Source: SSSZ01 sp036732025 (GTDB lineage Bacteria; Pseudomonadota; Gammaproteobacteria; Burkholderiales; Rhodocyclaceae). Taken from it: 64,000 nucleotides of DNA. Every line of letters starts with the position of its first letter. Position 1 is the stretch's first letter. Below the pieces are notes generated by a model. That model saw only the letters and a list, made by a program, of their open reading frames with translations, searched no databases and was not told where the DNA came from. The DNA lies in assembly GCA_036732025.1 (NCBI GenBank), contig DAINDE010000010.1, positions 1 to 64,000 on the forward strand, given 5' to 3'. The translations under genes were made by a program, and so were the position numbers. Shown piece by piece: positions 33,707 to 41,229 of the stretch.

Positions 33707-35011
33707 ATGGATCTTCGCCGACGACTCGTGACATTCCTGGGAATCCTCCTCGCCGGCTTGGTGATGGTGGCCATGGGCATTCACGTCCACTCGCTGCATG
33801 GCGACATAGCCGAAGAAATCCGGGCATCCGAACAACTGGCCCATACCCTTCTGGCGGTCGGCCGCATCGACCCCGCCGTGCCGCCAGAGGAGGCTGCCCG
33901 GCAGTTGCGCGCCATCCTCGGGAGCGCGCCCCTGCGCCACCTGCACATCACTCTCGACGGGCAGCCCCCGGCTCCGTCCACCGGCACCGCCGCCAGGCTC
34001 GCCGGGTGGTTCGGCATCGCCACGCAACCCACCAGCGGTGAGCTCGTCCGCGTCGGCATCCATGCTTTGCGCATCGCCCCGAACCCGGTCTCGGAAATCG
34101 AAGAACGGCTGGGGGACGGCATCCGCCTCTTCCTTACCCTGCTGCTCTTTTCTGGAGCAACCCTGGTCGTTGCCTGGTACTCGGCTCATTTTGCCCTTTC
34201 CCCGGTGCGCGAACTGGAAGCAGGCCTGCACCGGCTGGCGAATGGCGCAACCCACGCCGAACTGCCGGGTTTTCGCTTGCTGGAATTCCGGCGGATCGCC
34301 GGTGCCATAGATTTCCTTGCCCGGGCGCTGAGCGAGTCGCGGGCCGCCCAGCGGCAACTATCCCGCCAGCTCATGACAGTTCAGGAGGATGAACGGCGAC
34401 AACTGGCAAGGGAATTGCATGATGAAATGGGACAATCCTTGACCGCCATCGGTGTGACCGCAGCCTATCTCGAACGTAATGCCGGAATTCTGGACGCCCA
34501 GCGCATCACCCAATGTGCGGCGGACCTGCGCCAGGCCGTTCGTTCCAGCCATGCGCAGTTACGCGGCCTGCTCCGGCAGCTGCGCCCCCACGGCTTGGAC
34601 AGCCAAGGCCTGGCAGCGGCCCTCGACGAACTGGTCGGGAGCTGGCAACAGCGGGAAGCCGGCATCGACTTCCGCCTCGATATGCCCATGCCCCTTCCCG
34701 AGGTCGACGAATCCATTGCCCTGCCCCTCTATCGCATCGTCCAAGAAGCGCTGACCAACGTCGTGCGCCACAGTGGCGCGCGCCACTGCCGGGTTCGCAT
34801 CACCCATGCGCACGGGGTTCTGACTCTTTTTATCGAGGATGACGGCACAGGAATCCCGGATGATGCCCAGCCCCCCCGTGGCGGGCTCTGCGGCATTGCC
34901 GAACGTGTGGACATGGTCGGCGGCCGCCTGGAGATTCGCCGCGCCGAGACGGGCGGCGTGCATCTTCGGGTGGAACTACCGCTCACCTCCGCGGGAGTGG
35001 ACAACCAATGA
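33707..35011 (+). CDS. Membrane sensor histidine kinase (HisKA_3 type)
   Basis: The roughly 434-residue protein has an N-terminal membrane helix (VTFLGILLAGLVMVAMGIHV), a periplasmic domain of about 120 residues, a second helix (LFLTLLLFSGATLVVAWY), a HAMP segment, the phospho-acceptor motif ARELHDEMGQSLTAIG and an ATPase domain (LTNVVRHSG, DDGTGIP, GLCGIAERVDMVGG). It overlaps the regulator gene by four bases. Placed between the calcium-type dehydrogenase and a cytochrome, it resembles the Exa/Ped regulatory pairs of pseudomonads. An ATG at 33671 is also possible; neither has a good ribosome site. Confidence 0.9.
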   Translation: MDLRRRLVTFLGILLAGLVMVAMGIHVHSLHGDIAEEIRASEQLAHTLLAVGRIDPAVPPEEAARQLRAILGSAPLRHLHITLDGQPPAPSTGTAARLAGWFGIATQPTSGELVRVGIHALRIAPNPVSEIEERLGDGIRLFLTLLLFSGATLVVAWYSAHFALSPVRELEAGLHRLANGATHAELPGFRLLEFRRIAGAIDFLARALSESRAAQRQLSRQLMTVQEDERRQLARELHDEMGQSLTAIGVTAAYLERNAGILDAQRITQCAADLRQAVRSSHAQLRGLLRQLRPHGLDSQGLAAALDELVGSWQQREAGIDFRLDMPMPLPEVDESIALPLYRIVQEALTNVVRHSGARHCRVRITHAHGVLTLFIEDDGTGIPDDAQPPRGGLCGIAERVDMVGGRLEIRRAETGGVHLRVELPLTSAGVDNQ

Positions 35012-35688
35012 TCCGCATCATGCTGGTGGACGATCACGCCGTAGTCCGCGGCGGATACCGACGTCTGCTCGATGCCGAACCCGGCATGACCGTGGTCGGC
35101 GAGGCTGCCAGTGCCGACGAAGCAAACGCAATGGTACTGCGTACGAACCCGGACGTGGCGGTTACGGACCTCAGCCTCAAGGGCAGCAGCGGCATCGAGG
35201 CGATTCGGGGCATGCTCGCGCGCTGCCCCGGTTTGAAGATTCTGGTCCTTTCCATGCACGAGGGTGCCGGTTTTGCACTCCAGGCGCTGCGCAGTGGCGC
35301 CTTGGGGTATTTCACCAAGCATAGCGAACCGGAAGTCGTGATCGACGGCATTCGCCGCGTTGCTACCGGCAAAAAGGCGCTGGCGCCGGATATCTCGGAA
35401 GCCCTTGCCTGCCAGGCGGTGAGCGGAGATGATGCCCTGGAAAACCTGACCCCACGGGAGTTTGAAGTACTGCGCATGCTGGTTCAAGGGGAAACCGCTG
35501 CGCAAATCGCCAGTTCCATGCATCTCTCGCCCAAGACCATTCTCAACTACGTTTCGCTCATTCGCCAGAAACTCGGTGTGGAAAACGATTTCAAGCTCCT
35601 GCAGATAGCCGCCCGGCACGGCGTGACTCCCCAGCCCCCCCTGAGTCCTGGCAATGACTATCGCCTTCCCCCACAACATCCACCATAA
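35008..35688 (+). CDS. NarL/LuxR-type response regulator
   Basis: The 226-residue protein has a receiver (MLVDDHAVVRGGYRRLL, Asp54 in VAVTDLSLKGSSG, lysine in GYFTKHS) and a LuxR helix-turn-helix (LTPREFEVLRMLVQGETAAQIASSMHLSPKTILNYVSLIRQKL), similar to ExaE/AgmR-type regulators. The ATG overlaps the kinase stop (ATGA). It is followed after 72 bases by a cytochrome gene that may be one of its targets. Confidence 0.93.
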   Translation: MIRIMLVDDHAVVRGGYRRLLDAEPGMTVVGEAASADEANAMVLRTNPDVAVTDLSLKGSSGIEAIRGMLARCPGLKILVLSMHEGAGFALQALRSGALGYFTKHSEPEVVIDGIRRVATGKKALAPDISEALACQAVSGDDALENLTPREFEVLRMLVQGETAAQIASSMHLSPKTILNYVSLIRQKLGVENDFKLLQIAARHGVTPQPPLSPGNDYRLPPQHPP

Positions 35689-35760
35689 TGCCCTGCAACA
35701 GGTTCCCCCGCGGATCGCCCCGCCTTGCACGTCTTCAACAACTTTTTTCAGGAGGTAAAT

Positions 35761-36141
35761 ATGACCCACCCCAAGTTCGTCGCAGCCCTGCTCGCCTGCA
35801 GCCTGGTCAGCCCCTTCGCCCTGGCCGATGCCAAGAAGGACTCCCAGATGCTCAAGCTCGCCACCGATAGCGGTTGCATGACCTGCCACAGCATCGAACC
35901 CGGCAAGTCCGGCCCGGACGGCCTCAAGCCCATCGGCCCCGCCTGGCAGGATGTGGCCAAGCAGTACAAGGGCAAGCCAGGTGCCAGCGAGTTCCTCACC
36001 CGTGTGGTTCTGGAAGGTTCCAACCCCTACAACAGCCACTGGAAGGACAAGGTCAGCGGCCTCTCCATGCCGCCCAACGCCGTCGCCATCACCGAAGGCA
36101 ACGCACGCAAGCTGGTCAACTGGATTCTTGCCCTGCACTGA
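35761..36141 (+). CDS. Periplasmic monohaem cytochrome c (class I)
   Basis: The 126-residue protein has a signal peptide (FVAALLACSLVSPFALA), one haem site CMTCH (residues 39-43) and a methionine ligand in LSMPPN. It looks like a soluble c-551/552 cytochrome able to carry electrons from a PQQ dehydrogenase to the oxidase. The ATG has a perfect AGGAGG site. It follows the kinase/regulator pair and has its own terminator. Confidence 0.9.
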   Translation: MTHPKFVAALLACSLVSPFALADAKKDSQMLKLATDSGCMTCHSIEPGKSGPDGLKPIGPAWQDVAKQYKGKPGASEFLTRVVLEGSNPYNSHWKDKVSGLSMPPNAVAITEGNARKLVNWILALH

Positions 36142-36164
36142 TAGGAACAAGCGCCCCGATCGAC

Positions 36165-36194
36165 AGGCCGGCCTTAGGGCCGGCCTTTCTTTTT
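36165..36194 (+). terminator. Terminator of the cytochrome c gene
   Basis: A perfect 9-bp stem (AGGCCGGCC / GGCCGGCCT) with a 4-base loop is followed by a T-rich tract (TTCTTTTT), 24 bases after the stop codon. Confidence 0.85.
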
Positions 36195-36202
36195 GCATCC
36201 CG

Positions 36203-38038
36203 TCAGACCGGGATTTCCTGCTGCTTGGCGCGCGTCCCAAGCAGGCGGTAAAGCGTCGTCCGGGTGATGCCGAGCTCCCGCGCTGCCGCCGAGATGTTGC
36301 CGCCGTGGCGATCGACACTTTCCCGGGCCAGGCGCGCCTGCACGTCCCGCAGCCCCGTCGCCGGGCCGTGGCCTTCGGCGATGCGCACCTCGGAGGGCAG
36401 ATGTACCGGAAGCAGCGTCCGGTCGTCACCGAGCAGGGCGATGCTCAGCCTAAGGACGTTGCGCAATTGCCGCAGGTTCCCGGGCCAACTGTAGCGGCGC
36501 AGGATGGCGAACGCCTCGGCGTCGATGCGCACCGCCCGCTCCGCACTCTCTTCCGCCACGATGCGGCGGACCACGGCGTCGAAATCGCTTCGCTCACGCA
36601 GGGGCGGCAGGACGATGGTCATGCCGGACAAACGGAAGAACAGATCGGCCCGGAATGCCCCCTGGCCGACCAGATCGCGCAGTGGCTGGTGGCTGGCGCA
36701 GACCAGGCGGATGTTGACGGGCTCGTCGCTGTCGCCACCCAGGGGAGTGACCCGGCGGGTTTCCAGAACGCGCAACAGAACCGCCTGCAGGGCCAGGGGC
36801 ATGTCACCGATCTCATCGAGGAAGAGGGTGCCGCCATCCGCTTCCCGGATCTTGCCCCGGGCGCCATAGCGACGGGCACCGGTAAAGGCGCCCTCGCCGT
36901 AGCCGAACAGCTCGGCTTCGATCAGGGTCGCCGGTATCGCGGCGCAGTTGACCGCCACGAACGGGCCACTGCGGCGGCTTCCCGAATGGTGGAAGGCCTG
37001 GGCGAACCATTCCTTGCCGCTCCCCGTCTCCCCCTGGATCAGGAGGGGAATGTCGCACTCTACGATCCGCATCGCCTTGCGCATGGCCTCGGCAATGCGC
37101 GGGTCGTCGCTCCCCAGGCTGGCGAGATCCCTCCCGCCGCTGCTGGCCGGCTCCGGCCGTCGTTCCAGGTGGAGTTCAACCCGGGCGTACAGCGTCTGGC
37201 CAAGGACCGTCTGCAACGCCAGGGGCTTGCCCCCTGGCGTTTCGCCCGACTTGAGCACCTCGGCCCAATCGGTAGCGAAGCCCCGCGTGAATCGCGCTCC
37301 CGGTTCCAGGGCCGGCGGTACCAGGCTCGACGAGCGCTAGTTGCGTCCAAGCAAGCGTCCGTCTTCGGAAAAACGCAGCCAGCCGCATAGCGGCGAACCG
37401 AGCAGTTCCTCCACCGGATGAAGCAGCAATTCGACGCCGCCAGGCGGCTGCATCGCCCGCAGCCGCTCCTCGATGAAGCCGGCGTGCATTTCGACCATGG
37501 CCAGCGCATGGGTACGCGGAAAGTGGGCGGGGCCGAACAGGGCCAGCACCCCCGCCACATCCCCCCAGGGGCCGGGGACGAAGATCGGTACCGCCACTCC
37601 CGCCAGGAAGGCCAGTTGCTCGAGGAAATGATCGGTTCCCGAAACCTCCAGGGCCGACGCTTCCACGAGGCAGGTGCCGATGGCGTTGGTGCCGCAAACC
37701 GATTCCGCCCAGTTGGCGCCTGGTTGCACACCCACCGGCGCGGCAATCGCCGCGAAACCCTCGTCGCCGCATGTCGCCAGGATCAGCCCGCCGGCGTCAG
37801 CCAGCACGACCACGGTCGGCGTTCCGGCGATCTGCCCGGCCAGCGCCTCCATCACCGGGCGCCCGATCGCCTCCAGGGCCGGAATCGTATCCACCGTCGC
37901 CGCCATGGCGTGGCCCGCCGGTCCGCCGCCCTCCGTAAGGCCGGCAGCGCGGGAACGCTCCCAGGAACGCGACAGCAATTCCCGGTAACGCAGGACAGGA
38001 TGTTCGATATTCACGACGACCGCAAAGGCATGTTTCAT
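36203..38038 (-). pseudogene. AcoR-type sigma-54 activator gene interrupted by an in-frame TAG
   Basis: Two open frames in the same reading frame make up one AcoR-like activator, divided by a TAG at 37337-37339 (codon 234 of 612). The first part holds the GAF-type sensor domain (LLSRSWERSRAAGL, ESVCGTNAIGTCLVEA). The second holds an intact AAA+ domain with Walker A GETGSGKE, the sigma-54 contact motif GAFTGA, Walker B GGTLFLDEIG, and a Fis-type helix-turn-helix (GGNISAAARELGITRTTLYRLLG). No other damage is visible. A GTG at 37258 could start a shorter protein with only the central and DNA-binding domains, which might be constitutively active. A recent mutation, an assembly error or read-through are all possible. 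The intact paralogue is at 41230. Confidence 0.8.
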
Positions 38039-38206
38039 GCCGACCGATTTGGCCGCCGCCAGCGCGGTGCATCCCCTTTCTGCTGTTGCAGCGGTGAGCA
38101 ATTGCTTCAGATTTGATCAGCGCAATACAGCAACCCACCCGTTACGCTGGACAAGAAATCACGCTTAACAATTGATTAACAAGAACTTTGACAAACACCC
38201 CGACTC

Positions 38207-38221
38207 TGGCACGTGCTGTGC
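38207..38221 (+). promoter_or_regulatory. Sigma-54 promoter
   Basis: TGGCAC-N5-GTGC has one mismatch to the consensus and correct spacing. It points toward the cytochrome gene at 38609, but a terminator lies between, so the primary product may be a short RNA of about 195 bases starting near 38233. Two TTAACAA direct repeats lie 25-40 bases upstream, one helical turn apart. Confidence 0.72.
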
Positions 38222-38232
38222 GCTAGGAAACT

Positions 38233-38428
38233 CCGGACATCGTCGGACGTACCCAGCCCGTTTCATCCCTACCCTAGCGGAGGCCAGGCTCAGGATGCCA
38301 CCGAAACATCATGGAAACTGACGGGCCAGGGAAAATCTGACGAACTGATCTTTGCTCCTCCACTCGCCTTTGCTACGTCACGAAGTGCGAGCATCTCCTT
38401 GGGGGCGGGCGACCGCCCCCCTTTTTTT
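38233..38428 (+). ncRNA. Putative sigma-54-dependent small RNA or transcribed leader
   Basis: The interval is bounded by a sigma-54 promoter and a strong intrinsic terminator and holds only tiny open frames (eight or nine codons) without convincing ribosome sites. It contains local inverted repeats (TCCG/CGGA; CTCGC/GCGAG). It could be a free regulatory RNA or an attenuated leader of the cytochrome gene at 38609. I could not match it to a known RNA family by eye. Confidence 0.4.
38401..38428 (+). terminator. Strong intrinsic terminator upstream of a cytochrome gene
   Basis: An 8-bp GC-only stem (GGGGGCGG / CCGCCCCC) with a 4-base loop is followed by seven T residues. It lies 180 bases upstream of the cytochrome start, with no gene before it. 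Confidence 0.88.
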
Positions 38429-38608
38429 GCTGGAGAAAACCAGAAAATCTGGCAATCATGTCATCGCCCAGCGCGATGGAACGTTTTTTCCGAGAGGTCT
38501 CCGGAGAGAGTTCTCGGCCCCGCTCCCGCCCCTTCGCCGGCGCGAAGCAACCCGCATTAGAAGACGCCAGCCGCGTCTAGTTTCAACACCAACCAAAGGA
38601 GAGCCATA

Positions 38609-38923
38609 GTGTTCCGCAAATTCCTTCTGCCGCTCATCGCTGCGGCGCTAACCGTCACCACCGCCCATGCCTCCGAAGCCATCGTCAAGAAGGCCCGTTG
38701 CGTCTCCTGTCACGCTGTCGACAAGAAGATGGTCGGCCCGGCCTACAAGGACGTGGCCGCCAAGTATCGCGGCGATGCCGGTGCGCCGGCCCGTCTGGCG
38801 AAAAAGGTCCGCGACGGCGGCGCCGGTGCCTGGGGCGACATCCCCATGCTGCCCCACCCTGCCGACAAGATCAGCGACGCCGACCTGGCGGCAGCCATCG
38901 ACTGGATTCTCAGCCTGCAATAA
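38609..38923 (+). CDS. Small periplasmic cytochrome c (c551/c552 type)
   Basis: The 104-residue protein has a signal peptide (FLLPLIAAALTVTTAHA), haem site CVSCH (residues 31-35) and methionine ligand in IPMLPH, as in cytochromes c551/c552. It is a soluble electron carrier. The start is a GTG with AAAGGAGAG upstream. A cytochrome b561 gene converges on it from the other side of a shared terminator. Confidence 0.92.
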   Translation: MFRKFLLPLIAAALTVTTAHASEAIVKKARCVSCHAVDKKMVGPAYKDVAAKYRGDAGAPARLAKKVRDGGAGAWGDIPMLPHPADKISDADLAAAIDWILSLQ

Positions 38924-38940
38924 ACAGCCGGCCATTCAGG

Positions 38941-38972
38941 AAAAAGGCCGCGGATTCGCTCCGCGGCTTTTT
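38941..38972. terminator. Bidirectional terminator between cytochrome c and b561 genes
   Basis: A 7-bp stem (GCCGCGG / CCGCGGC) with a 7-base loop has five A residues before and five T residues after it, so it can stop transcription from both sides. Confidence 0.82.
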
Positions 38973-39017
38973 ATCGCCCGGACATGCTCAATAATGCAGC
39001 ATGTCCGATACAACTGT

Positions 39018-39554
39018 TCAACGATTGGACACAAAAAAAGGTAGCATGCGGCCCAGCACCCCGTTGGGGCCCAGACCATGACGAAGGGCACCGACGACAT
39101 GGAGCCCGATGATGCCGGCCCCGATCCAGACAGCCCCCTTGTGGAACAGTTTGAAGGCGGTGTTCAAGGCCTCGTCCGGCGCTGCCAGGCGCGGCAGTTC
39201 CAGACCGAAGAACTTCACCGCGTAAGGCGTGTAGGCCGAGGCGAGATAGCCGGCCAAAGGTGCCGCCACCATGAAGAAATAGAGCAGGCCGTGCACCACT
39301 GCCACCAGGCGGACTTCACCCGGACTCATGACCAGCGGTGGCGGCGGGTTGCGCCGGCGCCAGGCCAAGCGGACCACGACCAGGAGCAGGGCCAGCAGGC
39401 CCAGGGATTTATGCAGGCCATAGGCGGCGCTGCGCTCAGCCCCCTTGGGCAGGTCGATCATGGTCCAGCCCAACCACAGAAGCCACAGGATCAGGAAGGC
39501 CTGCACCCAATGCAGGAAAATCGCCGGAAGGCTGTATCGCGCCGTATCGCTCAT
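39018..39554 (-). CDS. Cytochrome b561
   Basis: The 178-residue protein has four membrane helices and the usual histidine ligands: IFLHWVQAFLI in helix 1, GLHKSLGLLALLL in helix 2, FKLFHKGAVWIGAGIIGLHVVGAL in the last. This is the bacterial cytochrome b561 family that passes electrons between quinol and periplasmic partners. Context suggests a link between the quinone pool and the c-type cytochromes of this cluster. Confidence 0.9.
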   Translation of the reverse strand: MSDTARYSLPAIFLHWVQAFLILWLLWLGWTMIDLPKGAERSAAYGLHKSLGLLALLLVVVRLAWRRRNPPPPLVMSPGEVRLVAVVHGLLYFFMVAAPLAGYLASAYTPYAVKFFGLELPRLAAPDEALNTAFKLFHKGAVWIGAGIIGLHVVGALRHGLGPNGVLGRMLPFFVSNR

Positions 39555-39635
39555 TGCATCGTCCCTGGCTAAGCGAAAAAGGAAGCCGGCGGCAAGTTTT
39601 CACCTACCGCGACGTTCGGCTCCACAACAAGATTT

Positions 39636-39655
39636 GGGGGCCATCAACGGCCCCC
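39636..39655 (-). terminator. Hairpin after the binding-protein gene, possible terminator
   Basis: GGGGGCC and GGCCCCC form a 7-bp stem with a 6-base loop, downstream of the periplasmic binding-protein gene on the minus strand. The following T run is poor. Confidence 0.4.
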
Positions 39656-39697
39656 GAGGATTCTACCGGCAATCTGTGCAGGCTTCGTAAAGCCCCG

Positions 39698-40543
39698 CTA
39701 GGCCGGCTGATGGGTGATGCCATGGCGCTTGAAGATCGCCGCGACGGTACCATCGCTCCGCAATTCAGCCAGCGCCTTGGCGATGGCTTCCGCCAATTCG
39801 TCCTCGTCGGCCTTGACGGCCATGCCCAGGGGCCAGTTGTCAACGCGAAGTTCGGCGAGCTTGACCGGTTCGACGACAACCCGCGTCTGCCCCCGCAGGG
39901 CGTCTTCCAGTTCGGCACGGGTGGCCAGGACCGCCGCAAGTTGCCCATCGGCCAGTGCCTTGGCCGCCTCGGCAACCGTCTTGAAGTGGACGACGTTATC
40001 GCGCAGGCGCCCGTTGAGGGCACTCAGGAGAAAGGAATCGGCAAGGGTCGCCGTCTCAACACCAACCTTTTCCCGAGTGAAGACTTCCAGGGCGACTGCC
40101 GCCGAGCCCGCCAGTTGCTGCACGCGGGCGGGATCCCGGGCAACGGCCACCGACTCGCGATGGTAGGGACCGAATATGCGCACCTTGTCGTTGGCTCGGG
40201 CAAGGTGTTCGTCCACCGGCACATGCATCATCACATCAGCGGGCTGTGTGCCGAGGTAGTGCCCTTTCCAGACCATGTTGCGCAGGTCGTCGTTCATGTC
40301 CTCATCGGCATTGAAGCCGACCACTTCCGGCACCAGGCCAAGCTTCTCGGCGATGGCCCGTCCCAGATCGACATCGATACCCTTGACACCGCCAGTGGCG
40401 TAGGGCGAGAAGTTGTTGTAGACAGCGATCCGCAGGCGCCCGCGCTTGCGGATCGCGTCAAGATCGCCGGCCACCGCCGGCAGTCCCTGCGCCAGGGCCG
40501 CAGCTCCGAGCGCCTTCAACCACAGGCGACGGTCACTCCACAT
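39698..40543 (-). CDS. Periplasmic solute-binding protein associated with quinoprotein dehydrogenases
   Basis: The 281-residue protein is of the family 3 solute-binding type (IRKRGRLRIAVYNNFSPYA, VDVDLGRAIAEKLGL, a two-lobe fold). Proteins like this (XoxJ/MxaJ relatives) occur with PQQ dehydrogenases, where they appear to bind or activate the enzyme rather than serve an ABC transporter; no transporter genes are near. The N-terminus SDRRLWLKALGAAAL resembles a twin-arginine signal. It overlaps the end of pedF by 11 bases, so it is co-translated with it. Confidence 0.85.
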   Translation of the reverse strand: MWSDRRLWLKALGAAALAQGLPAVAGDLDAIRKRGRLRIAVYNNFSPYATGGVKGIDVDLGRAIAEKLGLVPEVVGFNADEDMNDDLRNMVWKGHYLGTQPADVMMHVPVDEHLARANDKVRIFGPYHRESVAVARDPARVQQLAGSAAVALEVFTREKVGVETATLADSFLLSALNGRLRDNVVHFKTVAEAAKALADGQLAAVLATRAELEDALRGQTRVVVEPVKLAELRVDNWPLGMAVKADEDELAEAIAKALAELRSDGTVAAIFKRHGITHQPA

Positions 40544-40961
40544 GAACGGTTTCCAGGTAGGCACGGATGGTCCACATGGCTTCCTGGCTGAAGATGCCTT
40601 CGAACGGAGGCATGTAGACACGGCCGTCGCGGACGGAACCCTTGCGGATGCGCTGCATGAAGATTTCGTCGCCTTCGTCGCCCAGGGGCAGATAGCGCAG
40701 GTCGGGGGCGATACCGCCGGAGATGGCTTCCAGGCCATGGCAGCGGGCGCAATTCTGATTGTAGGCAGAGGTACCGATGCGGATGGCTTCCTTGTCCTTG
40801 CGGTAGGGATTGCTCGTCCGCCATTCGGGGCCCAGGGACTTGAGGCTGGAGACATCGACGGCCTGGGGCACGACGTCACCGTGGGCGAAAACCTGCTGGG
40901 CAGCAACGCCGATGAAGAGGGCCGCCGAGGCTGCCAGAAGGTTGCGGAAGGAATGTTTCAC
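40533..40961 (-). CDS. pedF: Cytochrome c-550 PedF
   Basis: The 142-residue protein has a signal peptide ending in VFA-HG and the family segment HGDVVPQAVDVSSLKSLGPEW. One haem site CARCH lies at residues 71-75, followed by GLEAISGGIAPDLR and VYMPPFEGIFSQEAMW with the axial methionine. PedF-type cytochromes take electrons from PQQ alcohol dehydrogenases. A perfect sigma-54 promoter lies about 50 bases upstream. It leads an operon with the binding-protein gene. Confidence 0.93.
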   Translation of the reverse strand: MKHSFRNLLAASAALFIGVAAQQVFAHGDVVPQAVDVSSLKSLGPEWRTSNPYRKDKEAIRIGTSAYNQNCARCHGLEAISGGIAPDLRYLPLGDEGDEIFMQRIRKGSVRDGRVYMPPFEGIFSQEAMWTIRAYLETVHVE

Positions 40962-41012
40962 GTTGGCTCCTTTATTGGTTGGGATTGCTACCTTTAAAGC
41001 AGGGCGGCTATT

Positions 41013-41027
41013 GCAAGGCCCGTGCCA
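41013..41027 (-). promoter_or_regulatory. Sigma-54 promoter of pedF
   Basis: On the minus strand TGGCAC-N5-TTGC followed by A is a full consensus match. The predicted start near 41001 is 40 bases before the ATG. Confidence 0.85.
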
Positions 41028-41107
41028 GCAATCCGGCCGTCGGGGGTTGGGGGGGTGATACGATCTATTACGTTAGTTTGGCAAAAAAATGACCGCCAGT
41101 CCAAAAT

Positions 41108-41122
41108 TGGCACACCAATTGC
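41108..41122 (+). promoter_or_regulatory. Sigma-54 promoter of the AcoR-type gene
   Basis: TGGCAC-N5-TTGC followed by A is a full consensus match, about 110 bases upstream of the activator gene at 41230. It diverges from the pedF sigma-54 promoter with 80 bases between them, so one set of activator sites may serve both. Confidence 0.85.
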
Positions 41123-41229
41123 AATACACTGCCCCCGTGTGCTCGCCACATTGCTACTAAAATGGGCAGGTGCTACATTATTCAGCAACTCCAAGACAAT
41201 AACGACGGCAGGGAGACTCTGGAGGACAG

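Larger units (their letters stand above)
38039..38608. other. 570-base intergenic region with sigma-54 promoter and internal terminator
   Basis: No protein gene is supported. The region contains a direct repeat TTAACAA (38165-38171 and 38176-38182, 11 bases apart), a sigma-54 promoter at 38207-38221 and a strong terminator at 38401-38428. The last 180 bases before the cytochrome gene hold its ribosome site but no clear promoter. Confidence 0.65.

Noticed and set aside
31597..34357. Upstream extension of the calcium-type dehydrogenase frame to 34357
   Set aside because: The extension runs through the divergent kinase gene; the signal peptide fixes the start at 33487.
38221..38279. CGCTAGG / CCTAGCG pairing as the closing helix of a structured RNA
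   Set aside because: The left arm lies inside the sigma-54 promoter, upstream of the expected transcription start, so it would not be in the RNA.
38213..38560. A 115-codon open frame across the sigma-54 unit
   Set aside because: It starts inside the promoter element, crosses a strong terminator and has no ribosome site or recognisable sequence.
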